From: Bacteroidaceae bacterium
GTDB taxonomy: Bacteria; Bacteroidota; Bacteroidia; Bacteroidales; Bacteroidaceae
DNA length: 64,000 nucleotides
Direction of reading: 5' to 3'
Assembly: GCA_017465905.1 (NCBI GenBank)
Contig: JAFTVE010000008.1
Span: forward strand, 20,294 to 84,293
Of the stretch, positions 27,199 through 37,278 are shown piece by piece. The notes beneath the pieces are model-generated. The model made no database searches. It was not told the origin of the DNA and saw only the letters and a list, made by a program, of their open reading frames with translations. Made by a program: the position numbers and the translations under genes. How positions within the stretch are numbered: position 1 is the first letter of the stretch; the number at the start of each line of letters is the position of its first letter.

Positions 27199-28116
27199 TT
27201 AAAACTTATTGCAGCGCTCAAAGAAGTTGATGGCCTCCAGCTCCTTGCGGCAGGCAGCCTCCTCTTCGTCGGTCATGTTCTGGAAAGGCGTGCGGTTGGG
27301 GCCAAGGTCCAGCCCGATGAGCTTCATGATGCGCTTGCCGCACACGATGTTGCCGCGGTAGTGGCAGATGACGTTGATGACCTCCTGCGAGAAATTCTGC
27401 AGTTCGCGAGCCTTCTCAATGTCGCCGGCATTCCATGCGTCGATGATGCCCACGAGGTTGCAGCCGTTGTAGTTGGTGGTGCCACCGATACCGCCCTGTG
27501 CGCCGCCCATGGCGAGCGAGGGGAGTATGGTCTCGTCTTGTCCGTGGAGCATGTCGTACTTGCCGTTCTTGTAGAGGCGGCACTGGTTGTACTCGTAGAT
27601 ACTCTCGAAGGTGTATTTGATACCGGCAAAGTTGGGGATGCGCCCGTCGACCGCCTTGAGGAAGTCGACCATAGAGAAGTAGGCGCCGTTGAAGGCCGGT
27701 ATATGATAGTAGTAGAAGGGGAGGTCGGGAGCTGCCGATGCTATCTCTTCGCAGTATTTCACCAGCTCCTCGATGCGCCCGATCTTGGGGAAGGGAGGTG
27801 CCATGGTGCCGATTCCGAAGGCGCCTATCTGCTGTGCATGAGCAGCCAGGCGGCGGGCACTCTTGACGCAGGTGCTACCCACATGTACGATGACCTTGAA
27901 ATCTTTGGGTGCGGCATGCATCCACACCTCGGCAAGGTTGATGCGTTCCTCTTCGGTGAGCATATAGCCCTCGCCCGATGAGCCGTTGATGAACACGCCT
28001 TTGAGACCGTTCTTCTGCAGCATCTCGGCATAAGCGGGGATGGGTTCATAGTTGACTTCGCCGTCGGCGTAAAAAGGGGTAAAGGGGGCATCGATAAGTC
28101 CGATAATCTTTTCCAT
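27199..28116 (-). CDS. nanA: N-acetylneuraminate lyase
   Basis: 305 residues from ATG 28116 (MEKIIGLIDAPFTPF). DHDPS-fold aldolase. INGSSGEGYMLTEEER carries the substrate carboxylate-binding GSSGE, PFYYYHIPA the catalytic Tyr, and NFAGIKYTFE the Schiff-base Lys. It cleaves Neu5Ac to ManNAc and pyruvate. First gene of the sialate operon; a strong promoter sits 39-70 bp upstream. An in-frame ATG at 28197 would place the promoter inside the gene and is rejected. Confidence 0.93.
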   Translation of the reverse strand: MEKIIGLIDAPFTPFYADGEVNYEPIPAYAEMLQKNGLKGVFINGSSGEGYMLTEEERINLAEVWMHAAPKDFKVIVHVGSTCVKSARRLAAHAQQIGAFGIGTMAPPFPKIGRIEELVKYCEEIASAAPDLPFYYYHIPAFNGAYFSMVDFLKAVDGRIPNFAGIKYTFESIYEYNQCRLYKNGKYDMLHGQDETILPSLAMGGAQGGIGGTTNYNGCNLVGIIDAWNAGDIEKARELQNFSQEVINVICHYRGNIVCGKRIMKLIGLDLGPNRTPFQNMTDEEEAACRKELEAINFFERCNKF

Positions 28117-28154
28117 AGTATTATTCTTTTCTAAATATTCATATTCAATTAGGA

Positions 28155-28186
28155 CAAAGATAGTGCAAGGTGAGCGAAACACCAAA
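28155..28186 (-). promoter_or_regulatory. Promoter of the nan operon (-33/-7 Bacteroidota type)
   Basis: Minus strand: TTTG (28186-28183), 20 bases, TATCTTTG (28162-28155), 38 bases before the nanA ATG. Confidence 0.72.
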
Positions 28187-28212
28187 TTTTTTATCATCCA
28201 CCAATAATATAA

Positions 28213-28929
28213 TTATGATTTCTTTTCTGACAGATATTGCTGGAGAGGGATGATATTACGCACTGTAAGTACGTGATTGGCTACGGTGAAACGGATGTCG
28301 TAGTCTTCGTAGGGCATGCCGTAGACTTTCTCAGGTGCATCGTGGTATGAGGGGCGTGGGTCGAGAGAAAGTACACGTATGAGGGCACGCAGGCTCTCTG
28401 GACTGAAGGGAGATTGCAGATGTTGGGGAAACTCAACGGTGAGCTCTTGCCACGGACGTTCGTCGACGAAACCGCTACGAGCATTGGGGTGACTGTCTGC
28501 ATAAGTGACATAGGGCTTAATGTCATAGATGGGAGTTCCGTCCATGAGGTCGGCACCTAATACGTGGATGACGGGGCCTTCGGTGGCGCTAAGCTCAATG
28601 TGTTCAATGCGTGCGGATGAGAGCCCTATGGGATTGGGACGGTAGGGTGAACGGGTGGCAAAGACGCCCATCTGCATGTTGCCTCCCAGGAGTGGCGGAC
28701 GTACTGTGGGTTGCCACGAAGTGGCTCCTCGCTCCTCGCGTGACCGGTTTGCCGAGAACTCCCAAATTATCCATAGGTAATCGAAACCGTCGAGACCGCG
28801 GAGGGCATCGATGTTACGGTATGCCGGCTCAAAGACTATACGGCCACGTAATTCGGTGACAATACCGCTTTGTCGCGGTATGCCGAACTTTGTGGGGAAG
28901 GCGCTGCGGAAATGGGCGATAGGATGCAA
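28213..28929 (-). CDS. trmO: tRNA (N6-threonylcarbamoyladenosine37-N6)-methyltransferase, TrmO/TsaA family
   Basis: 238 residues. TrmO beta-barrel signatures: IAHFRSAFPTKFGIPRQSGI at the start, GLDGFDYLWIIWEF, GVFATRSPYRPNPIGLS (SAM-binding and catalytic block) and GADLMDGTPIYDIKPYV. The enzyme methylates t6A37 to m6t6A in certain tRNAs. The C-terminal extension with YGMPYEDYDIRF is also common in the family. It begins just downstream of the MBL-fold gene at 28979 on the same strand. Confidence 0.9.
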   Translation of the reverse strand: MHPIAHFRSAFPTKFGIPRQSGIVTELRGRIVFEPAYRNIDALRGLDGFDYLWIIWEFSANRSREERGATSWQPTVRPPLLGGNMQMGVFATRSPYRPNPIGLSSARIEHIELSATEGPVIHVLGADLMDGTPIYDIKPYVTYADSHPNARSGFVDERPWQELTVEFPQHLQSPFSPESLRALIRVLSLDPRPSYHDAPEKVYGMPYEDYDIRFTVANHVLTVRNIIPLQQYLSEKKS

Positions 28930-28978
28930 GGTTAATTAAAGATTACGAGTTGTGATAGACCTTTTGTGGCTACATTCC

Positions 28979-29617
28979 TCAAAGGTATGGGTTATACTTC
29001 ATCTCATCGGCAATCGTGGTAGGGGCACCGTGTCCAGGGTAGACAATGGTGTCGATGGGCAGTGTGAGCAGACGCCTCTGTATGGACTGGATGAGTTGGG
29101 CGTAATTGCCGTCAGAGAAGTCGGTGCGTCCGATAGAGCCTTGGAAAAGGGTGTCTCCTGCGATGAGGATTTTGCTGTCAGCCGCATAAAAACACATGCC
29201 TCCGGCCGAGTGACCAGGGGTGGAGATACACTCCAATTGGCTTGAACCTAAGGACAGTATGTCGCCGTCGTGCAGAGGATGACTCACAGGACGGGGCGCT
29301 CCGTTGGCACGAATTCCGAAGCGGGATACCGAATTGTCGAAATTGTCAATCCATGGGGCATCAGAAAGGTCGGCACTGAGCTTTACTCCAAAGGTGTCTT
29401 CCACAAAGGGGACACCGAAGATATGGTCGAAATGCAGATGAGTGCATAGCAGGTATTTCACCTGTAGCTCTTGGGTACGGATAAACTCGGTGAGTTGTTG
29501 CTGTTCATTGGCCCAATAGAAGCCCGGATCAATGATGGCGGCTTCGCGCGATGTCTCATCATATACCACGAAGCAGTTTTCGTGGAGCATGTTGCAGATG
29601 AATGATTGTACTTTCAT
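28979..29617 (-). CDS. Metallo-beta-lactamase-fold hydrolase, glyoxalase II-like
   Basis: 212 residues. Metal-binding CTHLHFDHIFG (HxHxDH) near residue 60, followed by STPGHSAGGMCF and VYPGHGAPTTI for the remaining His/Asp ligands. The short form without a C-terminal substrate domain is usual for bacterial glyoxalase II-like thioesterases. Substrate not known. It follows the 29624 MBL gene by 6 bp and probably shares its transcript. Confidence 0.85.
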   Translation of the reverse strand: MKVQSFICNMLHENCFVVYDETSREAAIIDPGFYWANEQQQLTEFIRTQELQVKYLLCTHLHFDHIFGVPFVEDTFGVKLSADLSDAPWIDNFDNSVSRFGIRANGAPRPVSHPLHDGDILSLGSSQLECISTPGHSAGGMCFYAADSKILIAGDTLFQGSIGRTDFSDGNYAQLIQSIQRRLLTLPIDTIVYPGHGAPTTIADEMKYNPYL

Positions 29618-29623
29618 TGTAGC

Positions 29624-30427
29624 TTACTCGAATATGTAGAGTTCGGATGGGGTGGTGCGCTTCAGGGCTGATAGATAGAGATCTTTCCCTGGGATGATAC
29701 CTACACCACGGAACTCCCACTCAACGGTTTTGTAGGCGAGTTCGGGGTGGTTGTTCTCGCGGCTCAGATGGCATAGCCAGATATACTTGAGCTCTTCTGT
29801 GAGGTTATTGGCTAGGAACTTGGCGGTTGCCTTGTTGCTGAGGTGACCGTTGGGACCCGAGATGCGTTCCTTGAGATACTGGGGGTAGGTGCCATGAGCA
29901 AGCATCTCCTCGTCATAGTTAGCCTCGATGATGAGGTATTGGGCGCGGGTGATGTAGCTGGCTACGGTGTCGGTGATGTGACCTATGTCTGTGATGAAGC
30001 AGAAGTGCTTGTCCTCAGCCTGGATGAAGTAGCCTACATTGTCGTTGCCGTCGTGGGGCACTTCAAAAGGGGTGATTTGGAAATCACGAAAGTTGAGCGT
30101 TACATCTTTCTCTACGTAACGCATGCATGATACGAGCTTCTGTGTCATGCAATAGTTCTTGTTGATGCCTACATGGGTTTCGCGGGTGGCATAAATAGGA
30201 ATGTTGTATTTCTCCCCCAGGGTGCCTAACGACTTGATGTGGTCGGCATGATCGTGGGTGACAAATACCGCAATTATGGACTCGAAGTCGATGCCGACAT
30301 CTTTCAGCGCACCTTTGATGGTGCGTACGGGTATGCCTGCATCGATGAGGATACCGTATTTTTCGGTACCCAAGTAGAAGCTATTGCCGCTACTTCCACT
30401 GGCAAGGCAAATGAATTTTAGTTTCAT
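29624..30427 (-). CDS. MBL-fold metallohydrolase, YycJ/WalJ-like
   Basis: 267 residues. Starts MKLKFICLASGSSGNSFYLG, the signature of the YycJ/WalJ group; HxHxDH motif in FVTHDHADHIKSLG; later FITDIGHI and NGHLSNKAT. The group is predicted to be nuclease-like in function. Cytoplasmic, no signal peptide. Confidence 0.85.
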   Translation of the reverse strand: MKLKFICLASGSSGNSFYLGTEKYGILIDAGIPVRTIKGALKDVGIDFESIIAVFVTHDHADHIKSLGTLGEKYNIPIYATRETHVGINKNYCMTQKLVSCMRYVEKDVTLNFRDFQITPFEVPHDGNDNVGYFIQAEDKHFCFITDIGHITDTVASYITRAQYLIIEANYDEEMLAHGTYPQYLKERISGPNGHLSNKATAKFLANNLTEELKYIWLCHLSRENNHPELAYKTVEWEFRGVGIIPGKDLYLSALKRTTPSELYIFE

Positions 30428-30478
30428 ATATGTTCTTTTTTTGTTTTTTCTTCAATAATAACCTCGGCTTGCTCTTTA

Positions 30479-32794
30479 TCAGAAGGGATAACCGACAGCA
30501 AAGTGCCATGCGAAGTCACGCCTTAGATTGGGATTGAGGATGGGGTAGTGGTCTTTTCCCTCAAAGGCTGGGTTTATGGCCTTCATGGCAATGTCGAAAC
30601 GCAGTATGAGGAAGTTGAGGTCGACACGAATACCCGTTCCGTAGGCTACAGCAATCTGATTGTAGAAATTATCCCACTGGAAGACACCGCCTGGTTGGTC
30701 GTCGTAGTCGTACATGGTCCAAATGTTACCAGCATCAATGAACAATGCTCCGTTGAACTTCCAAAACAGGTGCATACGGTATTCGAGGCTGAGGTCGAGT
30801 TTTATATCGCCCGAATGATTGATGTAATCAATGGTGTTGTTACGATTGACATAGCTGCCTGGTCCAAGCTCGCGTACTGACCATCCACGTACTCCGTAAG
30901 CTCCACCAGCATAATATCGCTTCTCAAAGGGGAGCATTCGGGCATTGCCATAGGGGAAGGCTACGCCTGTCTCTATGTGGAAAAGGAGAGAATTGTATTG
31001 GTTGAAATTCATCTCCATTGTCCATTGAAAGTCATTCTTTAAGTATTGCGCATAGGCGAGATTGAATATCCTGTATTGGCCCAACGAGTCGGTTCTCATG
31101 TTCATACCTTTGGAGATTAGGTAAAGTAGGTTACCGGCACTCTCAATTCCTATACGTATGGAATGGGATATATCGAAGTGGTCTTTTGCGATACCCGCGT
31201 TCGGTGAGGTGTATTGGAAATTGTAGTTGCTGCGGAAGATAAACAAATCCTCGTAGTTAAACTTTAGGATAGAGTTCTTGCTGTTGTATTGGTTAAGGTA
31301 ATCGTTGATGAACTTCGGATCCTTGCGGGGTACGGATACAAAGTTGATTCCTAGCAGATCGAAACGATGGCGAATCTGCTGGTTGCTGTTCCACAAATAT
31401 CCCCATGAGGCTGAGAATACATCGCGGTCAAACTCGGGGCGTTTCTGCGTATTGTACTGCAGGTCAAATTGGGTGGTGGCTTTGCTACGACGTTGTGTCT
31501 CGTTCTTGATGAACGGAACTATGAATCGCGGGAAGCTGATTCCCATGTCTATTCCGAATTCTTTGTAGGTCTTGGAGGTGTAGTCGGCTAGGTTGGCAAT
31601 GTTTTCGTAGGCTCCGTGTCCTTTTATGGTGAAGGTCTCTGAACCACGGAAGAGGTTACGGTTGGTGAATGATAGGGCTGCTGACACTCCGTATCCGCCA
31701 GAGGTGTTGGTGAAATCAAGTTCTCCTCCTACTGATATTTTCTTGGTTGGGTGCAGGGCAATGAGGCAATCAAGGGTAGTGTCGCTAGTCTCGACAAATT
31801 GGATGTTGGTGTATTTCAGTGCATCGAGACGCCCGTATGAAAGGTATGAGTCCTTTACATTGCTGATATTATACAGTGTTCCAGGGGTTATCATGGATGC
31901 GTTTTTCAACGAACTAGGGCGTAGCAACATGTCGTTGTTGTACAGAAAATGGAAACCATTGTGATGGAGGGTGTCGGCAAAAGTGATACTCTGTAGGGAT
32001 ACCGATGAGATGGGGTGCATCAAAAATGATACGTTTGTAACCTTGTAGGGGTGTATGGGTGTGAACTGACGGGTATTCTCGTCAATGTATGTTACTTTTG
32101 ATGAACGTACACGGACGTGCAAGTTGATGTCGTTTGAGTTGCGGGCAGTGTCGGCTAAGTAGGTGATGTGGTCCTTCTTGAAAGTATAGTAGCCATTCTT
32201 TTGCAGCAGCTCGGTTATGCGTGAGCGTTCTTCATCGAGCTTGTTGGCATTGAAGGTCTCGCCCTCATTTACCAATGCGTTGCCTTCATCTTTTTGGATG
32301 ATGTTTAGGATTGACGAATCGGCGCATTGGTAGTCGATGGTGGCTATCTGATAGCGATCTTGTGGATTAATATAATAATTCACCTGTGCCTTGTGTCCAT
32401 GAAAGATGGTAGACGACGAAACTTTGGCTTTTAGGTAACCTTGGTTGATAAGTGCTTGCTCCATACGGTCGCAACTCTTGCGGGTCAACGATTCATCGTA
32501 TATCTGAGGCTTCTCGCCAATCTTCTGAAGCGTACGGTTGATGTAGTTGTCCTTTACTCCAGACAAGCTGTAGATTCTTAGCGGTAGCCTGATGAGACCG
32601 AGAGTACGTGTGTTGGGTTGTTGGCGTACGAGCGGTTTCAGTGAAGAAGCGAGCCGTTGGTCATGTTCTGAGATGAGGCTTACCTCATCCAATAGGTAGG
32701 AGTCATCGGGAAGATGGCGGGAAATAGAGCATGAGGACAAAGCACAGGCTATAATCCCTATGGTAAGCATGATGTATTTATTTGTTTTCCTCAT
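30479..32794 (-). CDS. TamL-like outer-membrane lipoprotein of the BamA/TamA (Omp85) family
   Basis: 771 residues from ATG 32794. Lipobox ACALSSC with Cys22; an in-frame ATG at 32830 would bury the signal peptide. About 30-330 are POTRA-like domains, and the C-terminal half is a 16-strand-type Omp85 barrel with YYAGGAYGVRGWSVRELGPG (the barrel-lid VRGF/Y-type motif) and a final aromatic HFAVGYPF. Lipid-anchored TamA homologues are characteristic of Bacteroidota and act in outer-membrane assembly. Divergent from the SpoU gene. Confidence 0.85.
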   Translation of the reverse strand: MRKTNKYIMLTIGIIACALSSCSISRHLPDDSYLLDEVSLISEHDQRLASSLKPLVRQQPNTRTLGLIRLPLRIYSLSGVKDNYINRTLQKIGEKPQIYDESLTRKSCDRMEQALINQGYLKAKVSSSTIFHGHKAQVNYYINPQDRYQIATIDYQCADSSILNIIQKDEGNALVNEGETFNANKLDEERSRITELLQKNGYYTFKKDHITYLADTARNSNDINLHVRVRSSKVTYIDENTRQFTPIHPYKVTNVSFLMHPISSVSLQSITFADTLHHNGFHFLYNNDMLLRPSSLKNASMITPGTLYNISNVKDSYLSYGRLDALKYTNIQFVETSDTTLDCLIALHPTKKISVGGELDFTNTSGGYGVSAALSFTNRNLFRGSETFTIKGHGAYENIANLADYTSKTYKEFGIDMGISFPRFIVPFIKNETQRRSKATTQFDLQYNTQKRPEFDRDVFSASWGYLWNSNQQIRHRFDLLGINFVSVPRKDPKFINDYLNQYNSKNSILKFNYEDLFIFRSNYNFQYTSPNAGIAKDHFDISHSIRIGIESAGNLLYLISKGMNMRTDSLGQYRIFNLAYAQYLKNDFQWTMEMNFNQYNSLLFHIETGVAFPYGNARMLPFEKRYYAGGAYGVRGWSVRELGPGSYVNRNNTIDYINHSGDIKLDLSLEYRMHLFWKFNGALFIDAGNIWTMYDYDDQPGGVFQWDNFYNQIAVAYGTGIRVDLNFLILRFDIAMKAINPAFEGKDHYPILNPNLRRDFAWHFAVGYPF

Positions 32795-32983
32795 GCCGTT
32801 GTTTGTTCTATTCTTTCTATCCCAATACATCTCTGTTGTTCCGGCTACGCAAAAATGGAGTATTTTATATATTTGGACATACTCCGCGTAATTTAATCTT
32901 GCAAAGATAGAAAAATAAATAAAAAATCTTTGTAGATTTGCATTGATTTTTTTAGAAAACTCACCTCTATTAATTGATATAGT

Positions 32984-33742
32984 ATGTTAAGCAAAGCAAA
33001 AATAAAGCTTATTCAATCGTTGGAGCTAAAGAAGAAACGGAAGGAAGAACGTTTGTTTGTTGCCGAAGGCCCCAAAGTGGTGGGTGATTTGTTGCCACTT
33101 TTTGTATGCCGCCTGATAATTGCTACGGAGGCTTGGCTGAAGGCACATCCCTACGTTCAGGCTGCAGAGGTAATTGAAGTGAGCGATGAAGAGTTGCGTA
33201 AAGCCAGTTTTCTGAAAGCACCGCAAGAGGTGTTGGCTCTGTTTGAACTTCCCGAGCCTATGACGTTGGCTGGAGTGGCTGAGAAGGAACTGTGCCTGGC
33301 TCTAGACGATGTGCAGGATCCTGGGAATTTAGGTACAATCATACGTGTTGCCGATTGGTTTGGCATCAAGCATTTGATTTGTTCTATTGGTACGGTCGAT
33401 GCCTTCAATCCCAAAACGGTGCAGGCTTCTATGGGTGCTGTGGCTCGCGTTAATATCCATTACGTGGATTTGCCTGCATATTTGGCCGGCCTTCGTAGCT
33501 TGAGTCCTCAATTGCCTATCTATGGCACTTTCCTTGAGGGGAAGAATATCTATAAGGAGCCTTTGTCGACAAATGGTGTCATTGTTATGGGTAATGAGGG
33601 TAAAGGCATCAGCAGTCATACGGGGCAGTACGTTACTCATAAACTGTTTATTCCTAATTACCCCGAAGGTGCCGAAACCTCCGAATCGCTCAATGTGGCC
33701 ATTGCAACTGCAATCACTTGTTCTGAATTCAGACGTCGATAA
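32984..33742 (+). CDS. RNA 2'-O-methyltransferase, SpoU/TrmH family
   Basis: 252 residues. SPOUT motifs are complete: LALDDVQDPGNLGTIIRVAD, VIVMGNEGKGIS and NYPEGAETSESLNVAIATAI. An N-terminal substrate-binding region begins KIKLIQSLELKKKRKEERLF. Target RNA not determined from sequence. A -7-like TAGATTTG at 32933-32940 lies upstream. The next gene starts 26 bp later on the same strand. Confidence 0.9.
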   Translation: MLSKAKIKLIQSLELKKKRKEERLFVAEGPKVVGDLLPLFVCRLIIATEAWLKAHPYVQAAEVIEVSDEELRKASFLKAPQEVLALFELPEPMTLAGVAEKELCLALDDVQDPGNLGTIIRVADWFGIKHLICSIGTVDAFNPKTVQASMGAVARVNIHYVDLPAYLAGLRSLSPQLPIYGTFLEGKNIYKEPLSTNGVIVMGNEGKGISSHTGQYVTHKLFIPNYPEGAETSESLNVAIATAITCSEFRRR

Positions 33743-33767
33743 TCCATTAATATTCTTGTCCTCTCGA

Positions 33768-36700
33768 ATGAAGTCTCGTTTCATATATCTAGTGCTTTGT
33801 CTGTGTGCAGTGTGGCTGATGGGGTGCTCATCGCACGGAGGACATGGTGCATCTACGCACCCGGCTGATGAACTGAACCGCAAGGCGTATACTTGGCGCT
33901 ATCGCAATTTGGACTCTACCGAGTACTATGCTCTGAGTGCGTATCAAGAGGCTGAGTACTATAAACACGGACGCACCATGGCATGCAATATGTTGGGCTT
34001 TGTGGCATTCATGCGGATGGATTACGACGAAGCGTTGCTTTGGTATGATGAAGTGGATAGGCTCTCGGGGTGTGAACTGGAACGCTTGGTGTCCGATGTG
34101 GGGCGTATGTATGTATATCTGCGAACGGCAGACAATCTGGCTTTCTACAACAATCGTGTGAAGGCAATGAAGCGTTTGGCTCACATTGAGGAGGAAAGCG
34201 AACTGTTTGCTCCTGTCGAACGAGCTCGACTGCAATCGACGGTGAACGACTTGTATATGATTTCAGCTTTGCATCACTATACGATTGGGCAACGTCCAGA
34301 AGCATATGCTGAGATGGATAAGGTTCAGGACGATGAGGTGTTGCGCACTGATTCGGCGCAATGGCTCATGGCGCAGTATATGCGTGGTTCGGGCTTTGAT
34401 GTAGAGGGTGATACCCGTGAGCAGCGTCTGTTACGCCGATACACTCATCTTAATAATTGTCTGCGTGAAAGTCGTGAGGGTGGGTATGTGTATTTTGTCG
34501 GACTTGCTCTTTCTGGATTGTCCGAGTTGTTGGCCGATTCAACACGTAGTGCCTATTTGGCTCAGTTGCGTCCCAACTCATTTGCACAGCTCACCAAAGG
34601 TCTGGAAGAGGCGGTTTTCTCATTGGTCTCAGAAGCCCAGAAGTGCCTGCAAACTTATGGTGACCGCTACGGCGAAGTGAATGCAAAGGTACAGACTGCC
34701 TCCCTTTATAATCGAACAGGAGAATATGAAATGGCGCTCGATACTTTGTTGTGTATGTTGGAGGATAGTACCCTCGTGCCTGATGTGCTGTGTCGATTAC
34801 ATGAGGAAGCCAGTTTGGCCTATGCCGGATTGGGTGATAAGGCTTCGTCGGACCATCATCGAAATATCTATCTTGATTTGTTGGAAATGACTCGTCAAGA
34901 TAAGGAGTTGGAGAATCGCTATTGGAAACTGATGCGTCAGCAGCGTAGGATGAATCTGCTCTTATGTGCTGTACTTGGTGGCATCGCTTTCTTTATTTTG
35001 CTCGTAGCATTCATGTCGCGTTACAAGCATCGTAAGGGCAATGGCTATGAACAGCATCTGCGCGACCTCTTGCAGGAAACGGAGAAAAGAGTATATTTAC
35101 AGCAACGTCATATAGAAGCAGGTAAACGTGGCAATGTGGTGCGTAAGGCTACCTTCTCTATGGTGACGGGTATGATGCCCTATATCGACCGCATGGCTCG
35201 TGAGGTCGACCGTTTGCAGTACGATTCTGTATGGAATGATGCGGAACTTCGTACGCGTAAACTGGAGTATATAGGCGAGTTGGCCAGTGAAATCAACAGC
35301 CTCAATGAGGTACTCTCTCAATGGATCAAGACCACCCAAGGAGTGGTAAGCCTACATATAGAATCATTTTCCCTATCCGAGGTCTTCGATATGATAGCTC
35401 GCAGCAATGCCTCCTTTGCATTGAAGGGGGTCACGCTCGATGTGTTGCCTACTGATGCTGTCGTCAAGGCCGATAAAGCACTCACCTTCTTTATGCTCAA
35501 TACGCTGGCCGACAACGCCCGCAAGTTCACTTCCGAGGGAGGACGGGTAAGTATCGCTGCTGAGGTGTGTGGTGAGTATGTGGAATTGTCGGTATCTGAC
35601 ACTGGCGTCGGAATGTCGGCAGAGGATGTTTCTCATATCATGAGCGAGAAGGTGTATGATGTTGCCTCTATAGGTCAGGATATGCCTCTTCAGCGCAAGA
35701 ATAAGGGCAGTGGATTCGGACTGCTCAACTGCAAGGGCATCATTGATAAGTATCGGAAGACCGACTCTCTCTTTGAGGTATGTCGTATGGGAATCGACAG
35801 TCGAGTGGGCGAGGGAAGTCGCTTCTGGTTTCGTTTGCCCAAGGGAGTGCGTCGCATGATGACATTACTGTGCTTGATTGCATTTCCTTCTTTGATGTCA
35901 GCAAACTTCCCATCTCCGGATGAGGGTGTCGGTGAGTCCTATTCTCCTCTACTACTGCAGGCTTCAGCTTATGCCGATAGCGTATATTATGCCAATATCG
36001 ATGGTCGTTACGAGGCGGCTCTCTCCTTTGCCGATTCTGCTCTTTATTATCTAAATGTCCATCACCGTCGGTATGCCGACCCCTATATAGCTCCACTCAC
36101 AGCCATACGGGGCGAGGAGAGCGATGTGGAGATGCGCTGGTGGCTTAGCGACTTTGCCACCGACTACCACACCATACTTGATGTTCGCAACGAAATGGCT
36201 GTGGCCAATCTTGCTCTGCGCCGTTGGGAGCATTACCGTTATAATAATCGTATCTACAATGACCTGTATAAACTCATTAGCGAAGACCGTTCGTTGGTAG
36301 ACTACTGTAATCGTATGCAGCGTTATAATAGCAATATCTCCGTGGCCGTACTCTTCTGTGTATTGCTTGTGTTGGGTTATCTGACTGTACTGATCTATAC
36401 CTTCATGGGGCGTGTAGAACATGTTTACCGTGATATTGAATCTGTTGAGGATGAAGAACGGCGTGCACGTCACGAGGGAAACCGCCTCCACGTACAGAAT
36501 ATGGTGCTCGATAACTGTCTCTCTACCATTAAGCACGAGACTGTGTATTACCCCAACCGAATCAAGCAGCTGGTGTCACGTCTTGATGCACAGGATGAGC
36601 GTCAGCAGATGAAAGAACTTGTCGACTACTACAGAGTTGTCTTCACAACTTTAGCCAATTGTGCTTCCCGACAGTTGGATGAGGTCACCTTCCGTCGCTC

Positions 36701-37175
36701 CGAGGTGCAGGCTGCAACGTTGCTCCATCGTGCCCAGCAGTATCATGCTAAAGCGATGCGTCAACATTCTGATGCTCCAGCACTCACCATAGATAATTGC
36801 GGTGATTTGTCAGTGTATTGCGATGCCGATTTAGTAGCGTTCCTTCTCGAACAACTGATTGATGCAGCTCTTTCTGCTTCACCTGCAGACAACCTCACTC
36901 TCAAGGCTAGTGCTGATGGCGATTTTGTGCGTTTCTCTCTGATTAATACTTCGCGTATCCTTGCTCCTGAAGCATTGCAGAGTCTCTTTTCTCCCTCTTA
37001 TATGAGCAGTATCGAGGGTTCCCGGCTACAAGGAACTGAGTACATAGTGTGCCGTCAGATAATTCGTGAACACGACAGCTACTTCAACCATATCGGTTGT
37101 CGCATCAAAGCTGACTCGGTTCCTAATGGTTATGCCGTATGGTTCACTCTGCCATCACTTTCTTCCTTAAAATAA
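33768..37175 (+). CDS. Fused double sensor kinase with two lipoprotein/TPR sensor halves (DUF5112/DUF5113-like)
   Basis: 1135 residues from ATG 33768; an in-frame ATG at 33522 lies inside trmH and is rejected. Half 1: lipobox LMGC, TPR-like sensor, TM at about 397-419, a dimerisation region whose KATFSMVTGMMPYIDRM lacks a His, then an intact ATPase (NARKFTSEGG near 578, VSDTGVGMS near 608, GSGFGLLNCKG near 646). Half 2: signal-like segment MMTLLCLIAFPSLMSA (about 696-711), helical sensor, TM about 854-877, H-box-like IKHETVYYPNRI with His923, and a degenerate ATPase lacking the N and G boxes. A response regulator follows 103 bp downstream. The halves look complementary rather than redundant. 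Confidence 0.8.
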   Translation: MKSRFIYLVLCLCAVWLMGCSSHGGHGASTHPADELNRKAYTWRYRNLDSTEYYALSAYQEAEYYKHGRTMACNMLGFVAFMRMDYDEALLWYDEVDRLSGCELERLVSDVGRMYVYLRTADNLAFYNNRVKAMKRLAHIEEESELFAPVERARLQSTVNDLYMISALHHYTIGQRPEAYAEMDKVQDDEVLRTDSAQWLMAQYMRGSGFDVEGDTREQRLLRRYTHLNNCLRESREGGYVYFVGLALSGLSELLADSTRSAYLAQLRPNSFAQLTKGLEEAVFSLVSEAQKCLQTYGDRYGEVNAKVQTASLYNRTGEYEMALDTLLCMLEDSTLVPDVLCRLHEEASLAYAGLGDKASSDHHRNIYLDLLEMTRQDKELENRYWKLMRQQRRMNLLLCAVLGGIAFFILLVAFMSRYKHRKGNGYEQHLRDLLQETEKRVYLQQRHIEAGKRGNVVRKATFSMVTGMMPYIDRMAREVDRLQYDSVWNDAELRTRKLEYIGELASEINSLNEVLSQWIKTTQGVVSLHIESFSLSEVFDMIARSNASFALKGVTLDVLPTDAVVKADKALTFFMLNTLADNARKFTSEGGRVSIAAEVCGEYVELSVSDTGVGMSAEDVSHIMSEKVYDVASIGQDMPLQRKNKGSGFGLLNCKGIIDKYRKTDSLFEVCRMGIDSRVGEGSRFWFRLPKGVRRMMTLLCLIAFPSLMSANFPSPDEGVGESYSPLLLQASAYADSVYYANIDGRYEAALSFADSALYYLNVHHRRYADPYIAPLTAIRGEESDVEMRWWLSDFATDYHTILDVRNEMAVANLALRRWEHYRYNNRIYNDLYKLISEDRSLVDYCNRMQRYNSNISVAVLFCVLLVLGYLTVLIYTFMGRVEHVYRDIESVEDEERRARHEGNRLHVQNMVLDNCLSTIKHETVYYPNRIKQLVSRLDAQDERQQMKELVDYYRVVFTTLANCASRQLDEVTFRRSEVQAATLLHRAQQYHAKAMRQHSDAPALTIDNCGDLSVYCDADLVAFLLEQLIDAALSASPADNLTLKASADGDFVRFSLINTSRILAPEALQSLFSPSYMSSIEGSRLQGTEYIVCRQIIREHDSYFNHIGCRIKADSVPNGYAVWFTLPSLSSLK

Positions 37176-37278
37176 TCCTGATAGGGCAAATAATTAGGAG
37201 ATTAGTCTTATTTGCGGAATAATTGCATTATATTTGCATCAAGCATGCTGAAGTTTTATATTAAACAGACAAGAACGT

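Noticed and set aside
33522-33767. Extended start of the double kinase inside the SpoU gene
   Set aside because: It overlaps a well-supported gene in another frame and would bury a clear lipoprotein signal peptide starting at 33768.
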